Shown piece by piece: positions 22,761-31,059 of a DNA stretch of 36,583 bases. Position numbers and translations under genes: made by a program. The stretch lies in the NCBI GenBank assembly GCA_045806105.1, contig JBJMJY010000062.1, forward strand, positions 1 through 36,583, in the 5' to 3' direction. Positions within the stretch are counted from its first letter, which is position 1; each line of letters opens with the position of its first letter. The notes below the pieces were generated by a model that saw nothing but the letters and a program-made list of their open reading frames with translations, had not been told where the DNA came from and made no database searches. This DNA is from AC-32 sp045806105. GTDB lineage: Bacteria; Actinomycetota; Thermoleophilia; Gaiellales; Gaiellaceae.

Positions 22761-23327
22761 GTGGCAGAGACGGTCTCCACGAATCAGTTTCGGAACGGGA
22801 TGCACATCCAGCTCGAGGGTTCGGTGTGGCGCATCCTCGAGTTCCAGCACGTGAAGCCGGGCAAGGGTGGCGCGTTCGTCCGCTCGCGCCTGCGCAACCT
22901 CGACTCCGGCGCCGTCGTCGACAAGACCTTCCGCGCCGGCGAGAAGTTCCAGCGCATCCGCACCGAGGTGAAGGAGGTGCAGTACCTCTACGACGCCGGC
23001 GACGACGTCGTCTTCATGGACACCGACACCTACGAGCAGTTCTCCCTGCCGCATACGACGGTGGAGGACGCGCTGCCGTACCTCGAGCCGAGCTCCACCG
23101 TGCAGGTGCTGGAGGTCGACGGAAAGCCGGCGGGCGTGCAGCTGCCGTCGTCGGTCGAGCTCGCCGTGTCCGAGACCGAGCCGGGCGTGCGCGGCGACAC
23201 GGTCTCAAACGTGACCAAGCCGGCGAGGCTCCAGACGGGCGCCGTCGTGCAGGTGCCGCTCTTCGTGAACGTTGGCGACCGCATCAAGGTCGACCCGCGC
23301 GAGGGCCGCTACATCTCCCGCGCATGA
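22761..23327 (+). CDS. efp: Elongation factor P
   Basis: Rescues ribosomes stalled on polyproline stretches. It has 188 residues with three beta-barrel domains. The loop that reaches the peptidyl-transferase centre is HVKPGKGGAFVRSRL with Lys at the tip (K35), the position that is modified in many bacteria or left bare in some actinobacteria; no modification gene is visible here. The C-terminal signature is VPLFVNVGDRIKVDPREGRY. The Pro-rich proteins at 9827 and 17097 are plausible clients. Confidence 0.97.
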   Translation: MAETVSTNQFRNGMHIQLEGSVWRILEFQHVKPGKGGAFVRSRLRNLDSGAVVDKTFRAGEKFQRIRTEVKEVQYLYDAGDDVVFMDTDTYEQFSLPHTTVEDALPYLEPSSTVQVLEVDGKPAGVQLPSSVELAVSETEPGVRGDTVSNVTKPARLQTGAVVQVPLFVNVGDRIKVDPREGRYISRA

Positions 23328-23416
23328 ACGAAACCCGCGCAGAGCACTCGGCCTTCGGGCGAGCCCTGCACGCTGACCTCGAAGCCGCTCGTCTATCGAC
23401 GAAAAAACCTCGTTAG
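23324..23416 (+). CDS. Possible 30-residue micro-protein after efp
   Basis: An ATG overlapping the efp stop (ATGA) opens a 30-codon frame ending in the TAG that begins the next -10 box. The product would be charged and helical (AEHSAFGRALHADLEAARLS then TKKPR). The coupling geometry is the same as in real operon pairs here, but such a short frame may arise by chance. No family is recognised. Confidence 0.25.
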   Translation: MNETRAEHSAFGRALHADLEAARLSTKKPR

Positions 23417-23419
23417 GCT
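23414..23419 (+). promoter_or_regulatory. Candidate leaderless -10 box (TAGGCT)
   Basis: TAGGCT ends 6 bases before the GTG at 23426 and follows an A-rich stretch (CGAAAAAACC at 23400-23409), one of the few AT-rich spots in the window. Confidence 0.5.
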
Positions 23420-23425
23420 CCGCGC

Positions 23426-25231
23426 GTGCCTGCGCTGGTGGACACGACGATCCGGCTGGTGAGCCAGGAGCCGCTCGCCGGGCTGATGCCGACGGCCGAG
23501 CTGCTGCGGCTCGCTGAGATCCTCGACAAGGCGGGCTTCGCGTACCTGGAGGTCTCCGGCGGCGGCGTCTTCGACACCTCCGTGCGACGCGGTGTCGAGA
23601 GCCCGTGGGAACGGATCCGCGCGCTCAACGAGCGGACGGAAACGCCGCTTGCGATGGCGCTGCGCGGCCGTTTCCTGGTCGGCTCGCGGCCCGTCGGCGG
23701 TGGGTTCGTCAGCCGCTTCGTCGCCTCGGCCGCCGAGAGCGGGATCGAGGTCTTCCGGCTGCACGACCCGCTGAACGACGTCGAGAACCTGCGCGAGGCG
23801 GGGCAGGCGATCACTGCGGCGGGCAAGGAGTTCGACGCGGGGCTCGTCTTCGGCTCCGGCTACACGAACGAGACCGAGGCGCTCGTCGAGCAGGCGCGCA
23901 AGCTGCCCGACCTGGGGGCGGCGCGGGTGCTGGTGCACGACCCGTCGAGCTCGCTGCAGCCGCAGCGCGCGCAGGAGCTCGTCGGCACGCTTGCCGAGGC
24001 GAGCGGCCTGCCCGTCGGCATCTACTGCCAGGGCGCGGGCGGCAACGCGCTGGCGGCGGGGCTCGAGGCCGCCCGCGCGGGCGCCGATCTCGTCGCCTGC
24101 GCCGTCTACCCGGTCGCGCTCACCGTCCACCGCATCTCGGGCGAGGCGCTCGCGACCGCGCTCGCAGGTCTCGGCCTGGACACCGGCGTCGACGTCGACG
24201 CCCTCTGGAAGGCGTCCGAGCTCGTGGACGAGCACATCGGCGACGAGCCCGTCACGCCGCTCGCGCCTCGGATCGCGGTGCGCGCGGCCGAGCACAAGGT
24301 CCCGCCGGGGCTCGTGGGGACGCTCGACGCGCACCTGCGCGCGCTCGGAGCCGGCGACCGGCTGGACGAGGTGCTGAACGAGCTGGCGCGGATCCGGGAA
24401 GAGGTGGGATGGCCGCCGATCGCCTCGCCGATCGGGCAGATCCTCGGCTCGCAGGCGCTGCTGCACGTTCTCTCGGCGAGCCGCTACCAGACCGTCGTCG
24501 ACGAGCTGCGCGCCCTGATCGAGGGCCGCTACGGCAGCCCGCCGGGCCCGATCGACGCCACCGTCAAGCGCGCGGTCACCCTCTCCGGCGGCGCGCCCGA
24601 GGAGGAGGCGCCCGTCGACCTCGACTCGCTCCGCGACGAGGCGAAGGGCCTGGCCTCGAGCGAGGAAGAGCTCCTGCTGCTCGCGCTCTTCGACGAGGAG
24701 GCCGAGCCGCTGCTGACGGCGATCCGCGGCCGCGCGAGCGGCGACGACAGCCTCACCGCGGGCGGCGTCGACCAGGCACGTGCCGAGCGCATCCGCGAGA
24801 TCGTGCGCATCGTCCAGGAGTCCGGCGTTGGCGAGGTGACGATCGAGGAGGCCGGCATGCGGGTCTCGGTCCGGCGGACGCCGGAGCCGCTCGAGAGCCG
24901 CCTTGCGCCGCTCGAAGGGGAGGGCGAGGGCGCCTTGCCGCCGCCTCCGGCCCCGGCGACCGACGGCGTCGTCCGCGTCGAGGCGCCGATGGTCGGCGTC
25001 TTTTACCGCGCACCGCAGCCGGGTGCGCCGCCGTTCGTCGAGGAGGGCGACACGGTCGGGGCGGGCCAGACGCTCTGCATCCTCGAGGCGATGAAGCTGA
25101 TGAACGAGATCAAGGCGGACGCGCCAGGGACCGTGCGCGCGATCCACGTCGGCAACGCGGAGCCGGTCGAGTTCGGGCAGCTGCTGTTCGAGCTCGAGCC
25201 GGTCGGGCGGCAGCCGCTCGACGCGGTCTAG
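23426..25231 (+). CDS. Carboxyltransferase-like barrel fused to biotin carboxyl carrier protein
   Basis: A 601-residue protein placed where other bacteria have accB, just before accC. Residues 1-260 resemble the HMGL-like barrel of pyruvate carboxylase and oxaloacetate decarboxylase (DTTIR, GFAYLEVSGGGVFDTSVRRG, ESPWERIRALNERT, LRGRFLVGS, GIEVFRLHDPLNDVENLREA). Residues about 280-440 match the PYC/OadA conserved domain (IASPIGQILGSQALLHVLS, GRYGSPPGPI). Residues about 450-495 resemble the start of AccB (IREIVRIVQESGVGEV), and 515-595 are the biotinyl domain with EAMKLMN (biotin on K557). By alignment from memory the metal ligands are gone: Asp is L11, the carbamylated Lys is H171, and the His-x-His pair is Y200/Q202. 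It likely delivers biotin for AccC, with the barrel as scaffold or regulator. Confidence 0.82.
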   Translation: MPALVDTTIRLVSQEPLAGLMPTAELLRLAEILDKAGFAYLEVSGGGVFDTSVRRGVESPWERIRALNERTETPLAMALRGRFLVGSRPVGGGFVSRFVASAAESGIEVFRLHDPLNDVENLREAGQAITAAGKEFDAGLVFGSGYTNETEALVEQARKLPDLGAARVLVHDPSSSLQPQRAQELVGTLAEASGLPVGIYCQGAGGNALAAGLEAARAGADLVACAVYPVALTVHRISGEALATALAGLGLDTGVDVDALWKASELVDEHIGDEPVTPLAPRIAVRAAEHKVPPGLVGTLDAHLRALGAGDRLDEVLNELARIREEVGWPPIASPIGQILGSQALLHVLSASRYQTVVDELRALIEGRYGSPPGPIDATVKRAVTLSGGAPEEEAPVDLDSLRDEAKGLASSEEELLLLALFDEEAEPLLTAIRGRASGDDSLTAGGVDQARAERIREIVRIVQESGVGEVTIEEAGMRVSVRRTPEPLESRLAPLEGEGEGALPPPPAPATDGVVRVEAPMVGVFYRAPQPGAPPFVEEGDTVGAGQTLCILEAMKLMNEIKADAPGTVRAIHVGNAEPVEFGQLLFELEPVGRQPLDAV

Positions 25232-25243
25232 CCGGTGCCACTG

Positions 25244-26598
<1,355 letters not shown>

Positions 26599-26602
<4 letters not shown>

Positions 26603-26904
26603 CGGAGCCACTCGTTTTTCGCAACGCTGCGGGCTCGGTCACCGTCACGGCAGCGGCGCTGTCGCGGCTCGTCGCCGACGCGGTCGGCACCGTCGACGGC
26701 GCGCGGCTGCGGCGTCCGAGACGCGGGCTCGAGATCCGCCACGCGGACGGCCACGCCACGGTCACGCTAGAGCTGTCCGGCCGCTTCGGCGAGCCGCTGC
26801 CGGAGCTCGCGCGGACGGTTCAGGAGCGCGTCGCCGAGGCGCTGGCGCAGACGGCCGGGCTCGAGGTCGAGCGTGTGGACGTCGAGATCGAGGAAGTCGC
26901 GTGA
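26599..26904 (+). CDS. Asp23/Gls24 family envelope stress protein
   Basis: A 101-residue protein from the GTG overlapping the accC stop. The Asp23/Gls24 (DUF322) pattern is visible: SVTVTAAALSRLVADAVGTV, then a basic turn, the strands LEIRHADGHATVTLELSGRF and the helix ELARTVQERVAEALAQTAGL ending in VERVDVEIEEVA. Family members are abundant cytoplasmic proteins tied to envelope or alkaline stress. It is placed between accC and nusB, exactly as in Bacillus (yqhY), where it has been linked to fatty-acid synthesis control. Confidence 0.88.
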
Positions 26905-27275
26905 GCCGCCGCGCCGACCGCCGCACGGCCCTCGTCCTGCTCTACCAGTGGGACGTCACCGGGCAGGAGCTGGCGTCGCTGTTCGAGGGCGACGTCGCGC
27001 CGTTCTCGCGGGAGCTCGCCGAGGAGGTGATCGAGCGGCACGAGGAGCTCGACACGCGCATCACCGCGGCCGCCGACGAATGGACCGCCGACCGGCTCGG
27101 GGCGCTCGAGCGCAACATCCTGCGCATGGCCATCCTCGAGCTCGACCGCGGCGAGATTCCGATCGAGGTGGCGATCGACGAGGCGGTCTCGCTGGCCAAG
27201 CGCTACTCCTCGGAGGACGCCGGGCGCCTCGTCAACGGCATACTCGGCCGGATCGTGAAGGATAGGGCGGCATGA
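26901..27275 (+). CDS. nusB: Transcription antitermination factor NusB
   Basis: An all-helical protein of 124 residues that binds boxA RNA with NusE (ribosomal S10) in rRNA antitermination complexes. The N-terminal RNA-binding region is SRRADRRTALVLLYQWDVTG. The C-terminal signature is IPIEVAIDEAVSLAKRYSSE followed by GRLVNGILGRIVK. The GTG start overlaps the Asp23-family stop. Its last codons and stop are copied in the gap that follows. Confidence 0.95.
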   Translation: MSRRADRRTALVLLYQWDVTGQELASLFEGDVAPFSRELAEEVIERHEELDTRITAAADEWTADRLGALERNILRMAILELDRGEIPIEVAIDEAVSLAKRYSSEDAGRLVNGILGRIVKDRAA

Positions 27276-27390
27276 GGCGTTGTTCTCCGGCCGAGTTTGG
27301 AACGGCCGCACCGGCAAAGCCGGCACGGCCTCCTCAGCGGCATCGCAAGCGACGCCTCGGCGGCCAATCGTGAAAGAAAGGGCGGCATGA
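27252..27390 (+). repeat. Insertion between nusB and the xseB-like gene, flanked by 24-bp direct repeats
   Basis: The end of nusB (27252-27275) recurs at 27367-27390 with two mismatches, at an offset of 115 bases. The second copy provides the start ATG and upstream GAAAGAAAGG of the next gene. The intervening DNA has inverted ends: GAGGCGTTGTT (27274-27284) pairs with AGCGACGCCTC (27348-27358, two G-T pairs), and inside is a hairpin with CCGGC/GCCGG around AAA. It looks like a small duplicated or inserted palindromic element in a gap that was probably once a 4-base overlap. It may be a transcribed hairpin. Confidence 0.7.
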
Positions 27391-27572
27391 CCGGCGCCGA
27401 GGAGCGCTTGAAGAGTGCGGAGCAGCTGCTCGACCGGCTCGAGCGCACGCGCGCACGGCTCGAGGAGACCAGCGACCCCGACGAGGCGATCGAGATCCTG
27501 ACGGAGCTCTCCGAGATCGCGAAGGAAGTCGAGGCGCAGCTGCAGCAGGCCAAGCGGGAGGCGGAGTCATGA
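27387..27572 (+). CDS. xseB: Small coiled-coil protein, possibly exonuclease VII small subunit
   Basis: A 61-residue all-helical protein: EERLKSAEQLLDRLERTRAR, a DPDE turn, then EAIEILTELSEIAKEVEAQL and a charged end. Two helices with Leu heptads resemble XseB, which pairs with XseA to degrade single-stranded DNA. Position supports this, since nusB-xseA-xseB-ispA is a conserved order. However, xseA is not here, the sequence match is weak, and it could be another small coiled-coil protein. It has a purine-rich upstream site and overlaps ispA by ATGA. Confidence 0.6.
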   Translation: MTGAEERLKSAEQLLDRLERTRARLEETSDPDEAIEILTELSEIAKEVEAQLQQAKREAES

Positions 27573-28339
27573 GCTCACCGGAGGAGCTGCGGCCGCTCGT
27601 CGAGTCGTACCTCGCCGACCTGGCGCTGACGCCGGAGCTCGGCGGGCTCGACGCGTCGATCCGCTACGCGCTGGAGGGCGGCGGCAAGCGCGTGCGCCCG
27701 GTGCTGTGCCTCGCGACGGCGGAGTCCGCTGGGGCCGAGCCGGAGGCGGCGCTGCCGGCCGCCGCAGCGCTCGAGCTCGTCCATTCCTTCTCGCTCGTGC
27801 ACGACGATCTCCCGGCCCTGGACAACGACGAGCTTCGGCGCGGGAGGCCGAGCACGTGGGCGCAGTTTGGCGAGGCGGTTGCGATCCTCGCCGGCGACGC
27901 ATTGCTCGGCGAGGCGCTCCGGCTCGCGCTCTCGTACCCGTCGCCGGCGGTCGCGCGCGAGCTCGTGCAGGCGACGCTCGGGATGATCGGCGGGCAGTAC
28001 CTCGACATCACCGGCGGCGGCGACGACCTCGTGGCGCTGCACCGGTTGAAGACCGGCTGCCTTTTCTCCGCGTCGATCGCGTGCGCGCTGTGGGTCGCCG
28101 AGGTGCCGGAGCCGGAGCAGAAGCCGTGGCGTGCCTTCGCGGACGAGATCGGCCTTCTCTTCCAGATCGTCGACGACATCCTCGACGAGGACGGCTACCT
28201 GCTCGAGCACGGGCCTGAGAGGGCGCGCGCACTCGCCGACGAGGCCGCGGAACGGGCGCAGGCGCGGCTCGCCGAGATCGACGCCGACACCTCGGTCCTC
28301 GGCGGCATCGTCACGGGCCTCGCTGCGCGAACCTCCTAG
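27569..28339 (+). CDS. ispA: Polyprenyl diphosphate synthase (FPP/GGPP type)
   Basis: Condenses isopentenyl diphosphate with allylic diphosphates to give C15-C20 isoprenoid precursors. It has 256 residues, somewhat shorter than the usual 290. Conserved blocks are GGGKRVRPVL, the first Asp-rich motif HDDLPALDND with the two-residue insertion of bacterial FPP synthases, GDALL, LKTGCLFSASI and the second Asp-rich motif QIVDDILDED. Chain length cannot be fixed from sequence. The ATG overlaps the previous stop; dxs, the frequent neighbour, is absent. Confidence 0.93.
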   Translation: MSSPEELRPLVESYLADLALTPELGGLDASIRYALEGGGKRVRPVLCLATAESAGAEPEAALPAAAALELVHSFSLVHDDLPALDNDELRRGRPSTWAQFGEAVAILAGDALLGEALRLALSYPSPAVARELVQATLGMIGGQYLDITGGGDDLVALHRLKTGCLFSASIACALWVAEVPEPEQKPWRAFADEIGLLFQIVDDILDEDGYLLEHGPERARALADEAAERAQARLAEIDADTSVLGGIVTGLAARTS

Positions 28340-28342
28340 CCG

Positions 28343-29311
28343 GTGGCGCGGCTGAGCAACGACACGGCGGAGCTGCTCGCGCGGACCTCGTTCGACGGTC
28401 GTGAGCTGAGCTTCGACTTCCCCGGTCTCGAGATCGGCGTCGCGGAGTACGACGAGGGGCCGACGGGGTGCACGGTGTTCTCGTTCCCCGACGGTGCCGC
28501 CTCGTCGATCGATGTCCGCGGCGGCTCGCCCGGTGTGAGCGGCGCGGGCTACGAGCTCGTCCACGCGATCTGCCTCGCCGGCGGCTCCCTCTACGGCCTC
28601 GAGGCGGCTGCCGGGGTCGCCGCAGAGCTCCTCGCACGGCGCGATTACCGGACGGGCTGGCTCGACATTCCGCTCGTGGCGGGCGCGATCGTGTTCGACT
28701 GGGGCCCGCGCGACAACGCTGTCTATCCGGACAAGGAGCTCGGCCGCGCGGCGTTGAGGGCGGCCCGGCCGGGCTCGTTCCCGCTCGGCGCGCGAGGAGC
28801 CGGGCGGTCGGCGACGGCCGGCAAGCTCTTCGCCTACGAGGAGGGCGAGCCGGCAGGCCAGGGCGCGGCGTTCCGCCAGGTCGGCGGGACGAAGCTCGCG
28901 GTCTTCACCGTCGTGAACGCTGTCGGCGCCGTGGTCGACCGGGACGGCGCCGTGGTCGTCGGGCACCACGACCGGGAGTCGGGGGTCCGCCGCCGGCTCG
29001 TCCCGGGCGTGGAGGAGCGGCTGGCGGCCGGCCTGTCGGTGCGGCCGCCGCCGGGCAACACGACCCTCACCGTCGTCGCGACCAACGTCGCGCTCGACGC
29101 GCGGCAGCTACGGACCCTCGGACGCCAGGTCCACGCTTCGATGGCGCGTGCTATCCAGCCGTTCCACGCACTCGAGGACGGGGACGTCCTCTTTGCCGTC
29201 ACCACCGGAGCGGTCGACAGCGACCCGCTGCTGGACACGACCGCGCTCGGCGTAGTGGCGTCGGAGCTCGCGTGGGACGCCGTCCTCTCGGTCGCCGACG
29301 GCGCGGCTTGA
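28343..29311 (+). CDS. P1 family N-terminal-nucleophile peptidase (DmpA-like)
   Basis: A 322-residue member of the DmpA/BapA family of self-processing aminopeptidases. The precursor is cut just before the nucleophile into two chains. The cleavage region is PPPGNTTLTVVATNVALD with Thr at 240-241; DmpA itself uses Ser. Upstream blocks are VFSFPDGAASSIDVRGGSPG and LAGGSLYGLEAAAGVAAEL, and the Asn-containing FTVVNAVGAVVDRDG. No signal peptide is seen, so it is cytoplasmic. Substrates are unknown; relatives cleave D-amino-acid or beta-peptides. It starts at a GTG 3 bases after ispA. Confidence 0.88.
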   Translation: MARLSNDTAELLARTSFDGRELSFDFPGLEIGVAEYDEGPTGCTVFSFPDGAASSIDVRGGSPGVSGAGYELVHAICLAGGSLYGLEAAAGVAAELLARRDYRTGWLDIPLVAGAIVFDWGPRDNAVYPDKELGRAALRAARPGSFPLGARGAGRSATAGKLFAYEEGEPAGQGAAFRQVGGTKLAVFTVVNAVGAVVDRDGAVVVGHHDRESGVRRRLVPGVEERLAAGLSVRPPPGNTTLTVVATNVALDARQLRTLGRQVHASMARAIQPFHALEDGDVLFAVTTGAVDSDPLLDTTALGVVASELAWDAVLSVADGAA

Positions 29312-30069
29312 AAAAGCGCCTCGACGTGCTGCTGGTGGAGCGCGGGCTGGTGGAGAGCCGCGCGCAGGCGCAGGCCCTCGTGCTCGCAGGGCGGGTGCCG
29401 GGCTACGACAAGGCGGGCCAGCAGGTGGACGACTCGGCGGAGCTGTCGGTGACCGAGCCGCCGCGCTACGTCTCGCGGGGTGGCGAGAAGCTCGCGAACG
29501 CGCTCGATGCGCTGGGTGTCGATCCCGCGGGCCGCGATTGTCTCGACGTCGGTGCGTCGACCGGCGGCTTCACGGACGTCCTCCTGCAGCGGGGTGCCGC
29601 GCGCGTGGTCGCGCTCGACGTCGGCTACGGGCAGTTGCACCCGCGCATCCGCGAGGACCCACGCGTGACCGTGCTCGAGCGGACGAACGTGCGCGAGGTG
29701 CGGGGGCTGCCCTTCGCGCCGGACCTCGTCGTCTGCGACGTCTCCTTCGTCAGCGTTCGCAAGGCCCTGCCGCCGGCGCTCGAGCTCGCGGCGGCCGGCT
29801 GGGAGGCGGTCGTGCTCGTGAAGCCGCAGTTCGAGGGGGCACGCGGCGAGGCACGCAGGGGCGTCGTGCGCGATCGCGACGTCTGGCGGCGCGTCCTGCG
29901 CGAGGTTGCGGAGGAGGCGGCGGAGTGGGGGGCGCGGACGCTCGGCGTCGTAGACTCCGGCCTGCCCGGCCCGAAGGGGAACCGCGAGTTCTTCCTGCAC
30001 CTCGTCCAGCGCGAGCGGCCGGAGATTCCCGATGAGCTCGAGCACTGGATCGACGAAGCGACAGCCTGA
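29308..30069 (+). CDS. tlyA: TlyA family rRNA 2'-O-methyltransferase
   Basis: Methylates 2'-OH groups of 16S and/or 23S rRNA; loss of TlyA causes capreomycin resistance in mycobacteria. It has 253 residues if it starts at the TTG overlapping the previous stop (TTGA), which gives the typical opening KKRLDVLLVERGL. The S4 RNA-binding domain covers about 1-60. An FtsJ-like Rossmann methyltransferase follows, with VSRGGEKLANAL, the SAM-binding CLDVGASTGGFTDVLL, CDVSFVSVRKAL and LVKPQFEGARGEA. The order tlyA-nadK-recN matches mycobacteria. Confidence 0.94.
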   Translation: MKKRLDVLLVERGLVESRAQAQALVLAGRVPGYDKAGQQVDDSAELSVTEPPRYVSRGGEKLANALDALGVDPAGRDCLDVGASTGGFTDVLLQRGAARVVALDVGYGQLHPRIREDPRVTVLERTNVREVRGLPFAPDLVVCDVSFVSVRKALPPALELAAAGWEAVVLVKPQFEGARGEARRGVVRDRDVWRRVLREVAEEAAEWGARTLGVVDSGLPGPKGNREFFLHLVQRERPEIPDELEHWIDEATA

Positions 30070-30070
30070 C

Positions 30071-30892
30071 GTGCGGCGTGCGGCCGTGATCACGCATGGC
30101 CAGGTGGAGACGGTGCGCGAGCCCCTCGAGCGGCTGCGCGCCCTCGCGCAGGAGCGGGGTGTCGAGCTCGCGCTGCCGGAGGAGGAGGTCGCGAAGCACG
30201 GCGACGGCGGCGCGGGCGACGTGACAGGCGCCGATCTCGCGATCGTGCTCGGCGGGGACGGCACGATGCTGCGGGCGCTGAAGATGTTTCTCGGGACGAC
30301 CGTGCCCGTCTTCGGGGTGAACTTCGGGCGCGTCGGCTTTCTCGCCTCGGCGGAGGCGGAGGAGCTTGAGCTCGGCGTCGGGCGAGCGTTCGACGGCGAC
30401 TTCGACGTCGTCGAGCTGCCGGCCCTGGAGGCATCCGCCGGCAGGGAGCGCTGGCAGGCGGTCAACGACGTCGTCGTCACGAGCTCGACGCTCGGCCGCA
30501 TGATCGAGCTCGGCTGGGCGATCGGCGGCGAGGATCTCGGCTCGCTGCCGTGCGACGGCCTCATCTGCTCGACGCCGTCGGGGTCGACCGCCTACAACCT
30601 CTCAAACGGGGGGCCGGTGCTCGTGTGGGGGTTGGACGCGATGGCGCTGACCTTCGTCGCGCCGCACTCGCTGCACGCGCGGCCCCTGGTCGTCCCGCGC
30701 GGCCGCACGCTGACGGTGACGAACCGGACGACAGCCGTCGGCGCGACCGTGCTCGTCGACGGCCACTCGGTGTACGAGCTGGCGCCGGGCGACCAGGTGG
30801 GGGCGCGGCTGTCGGAGCAGAGCAGCCTGCTCGCGACGCTCCCCGAAGAGACGTTCTTCACGCGCTACCGGCGCACCTTCGTCCCGGAGTGA
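30071..30892 (+). CDS. nadK: NAD kinase
   Basis: Phosphorylates NAD+ to NADP+ with ATP or polyphosphate. It has 273 residues from the GTG at 30071, two bases after the tlyA stop; an ATG at 30032 would overlap tlyA by 38 bases. Signatures are LGGDGTMLRAL (GGDG at 61-64), VNFGRVGFLA, the NAD-binding VNDVVVTSS, CSTPSGSTAYNLSNGGP and FVAPHSLHARPLVVPRG. It is followed by a 167-base gap with a motif and a weak hairpin. Confidence 0.95.
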   Translation: MRRAAVITHGQVETVREPLERLRALAQERGVELALPEEEVAKHGDGGAGDVTGADLAIVLGGDGTMLRALKMFLGTTVPVFGVNFGRVGFLASAEAEELELGVGRAFDGDFDVVELPALEASAGRERWQAVNDVVVTSSTLGRMIELGWAIGGEDLGSLPCDGLICSTPSGSTAYNLSNGGPVLVWGLDAMALTFVAPHSLHARPLVVPRGRTLTVTNRTTAVGATVLVDGHSVYELAPGDQVGARLSEQSSLLATLPEETFFTRYRRTFVPE

Positions 30893-30905
30893 ACTGGCAC
30901 GAAGT

Positions 30906-30924
30906 CGGCACACATCCGTCACAC
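30906..30924 (+). promoter_or_regulatory. CGGCACA-N4-CGTCACAC motif, copy 2
   Basis: The same two-part word as at 4876-4894. GTCACA (30918-30923) is again 21 bases before a TACNNT box (TACCGT, 30945-30950). It overlaps an inverted repeat TCACA-N4-TGTGA at 30919-30932. Likely a regulatory site in the nadK-recN gap; the factor is unknown. Confidence 0.4.
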
Positions 30925-30981
30925 ACTTGTGAGCCCAGGGCCGGTACCGTCCCTAACCCCCACCCACCCAGGGGCGCGCGC

Positions 30982-31050
30982 ATGAAGAGAGAAGAGCGCG
31001 CCGGCACCTGCCGGTTTTGGACCGTCGCCGTGCACCGCTTTCGGGCGTAG
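30982..31050 (+). CDS. Possible 22-residue leader-like open frame before recN
   Basis: An ATG at 30982 opens a 22-codon frame that is basic and aromatic (KREERAGTCRFWTVAVHRF) and ends in the TAG of the recN -10 box. A short hairpin with a T run lies inside it, recalling leader-peptide attenuators. No ribosome site is visible. Chance cannot be excluded. Confidence 0.22.
   Translation: MKREERAGTCRFWTVAVHRFRA
31001..31018 (+). terminator. Weak intrinsic terminator hairpin
   Basis: CCGGC (31001-31005) pairs with GCCGG (31010-31014) around ACCT, followed directly by TTTT (31015-31018), the only hairpin with a T run that I noticed in the intergenic gaps. It could end the nadK transcript before the recN promoter. 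Confidence 0.4.
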
Positions 31051-31053
31051 CAT
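31048..31053 (+). promoter_or_regulatory. Candidate leaderless -10 box for recN (TAGCAT)
   Basis: TAGCAT ends 6 bases before the recN GTG at 31060. No LexA-type site could be recognised nearby. Confidence 0.5.
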
Positions 31054-31059
31054 CCAGGC

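Noticed and set aside
30919..30932. TCACA-N4-TGTGA as a CRP-type operator.
   Set aside because: CRP-family half-sites are TGTGA-N6-TCACA; here the order is reversed and the spacer differs, so no CRP claim is made, only that it is an inverted repeat.
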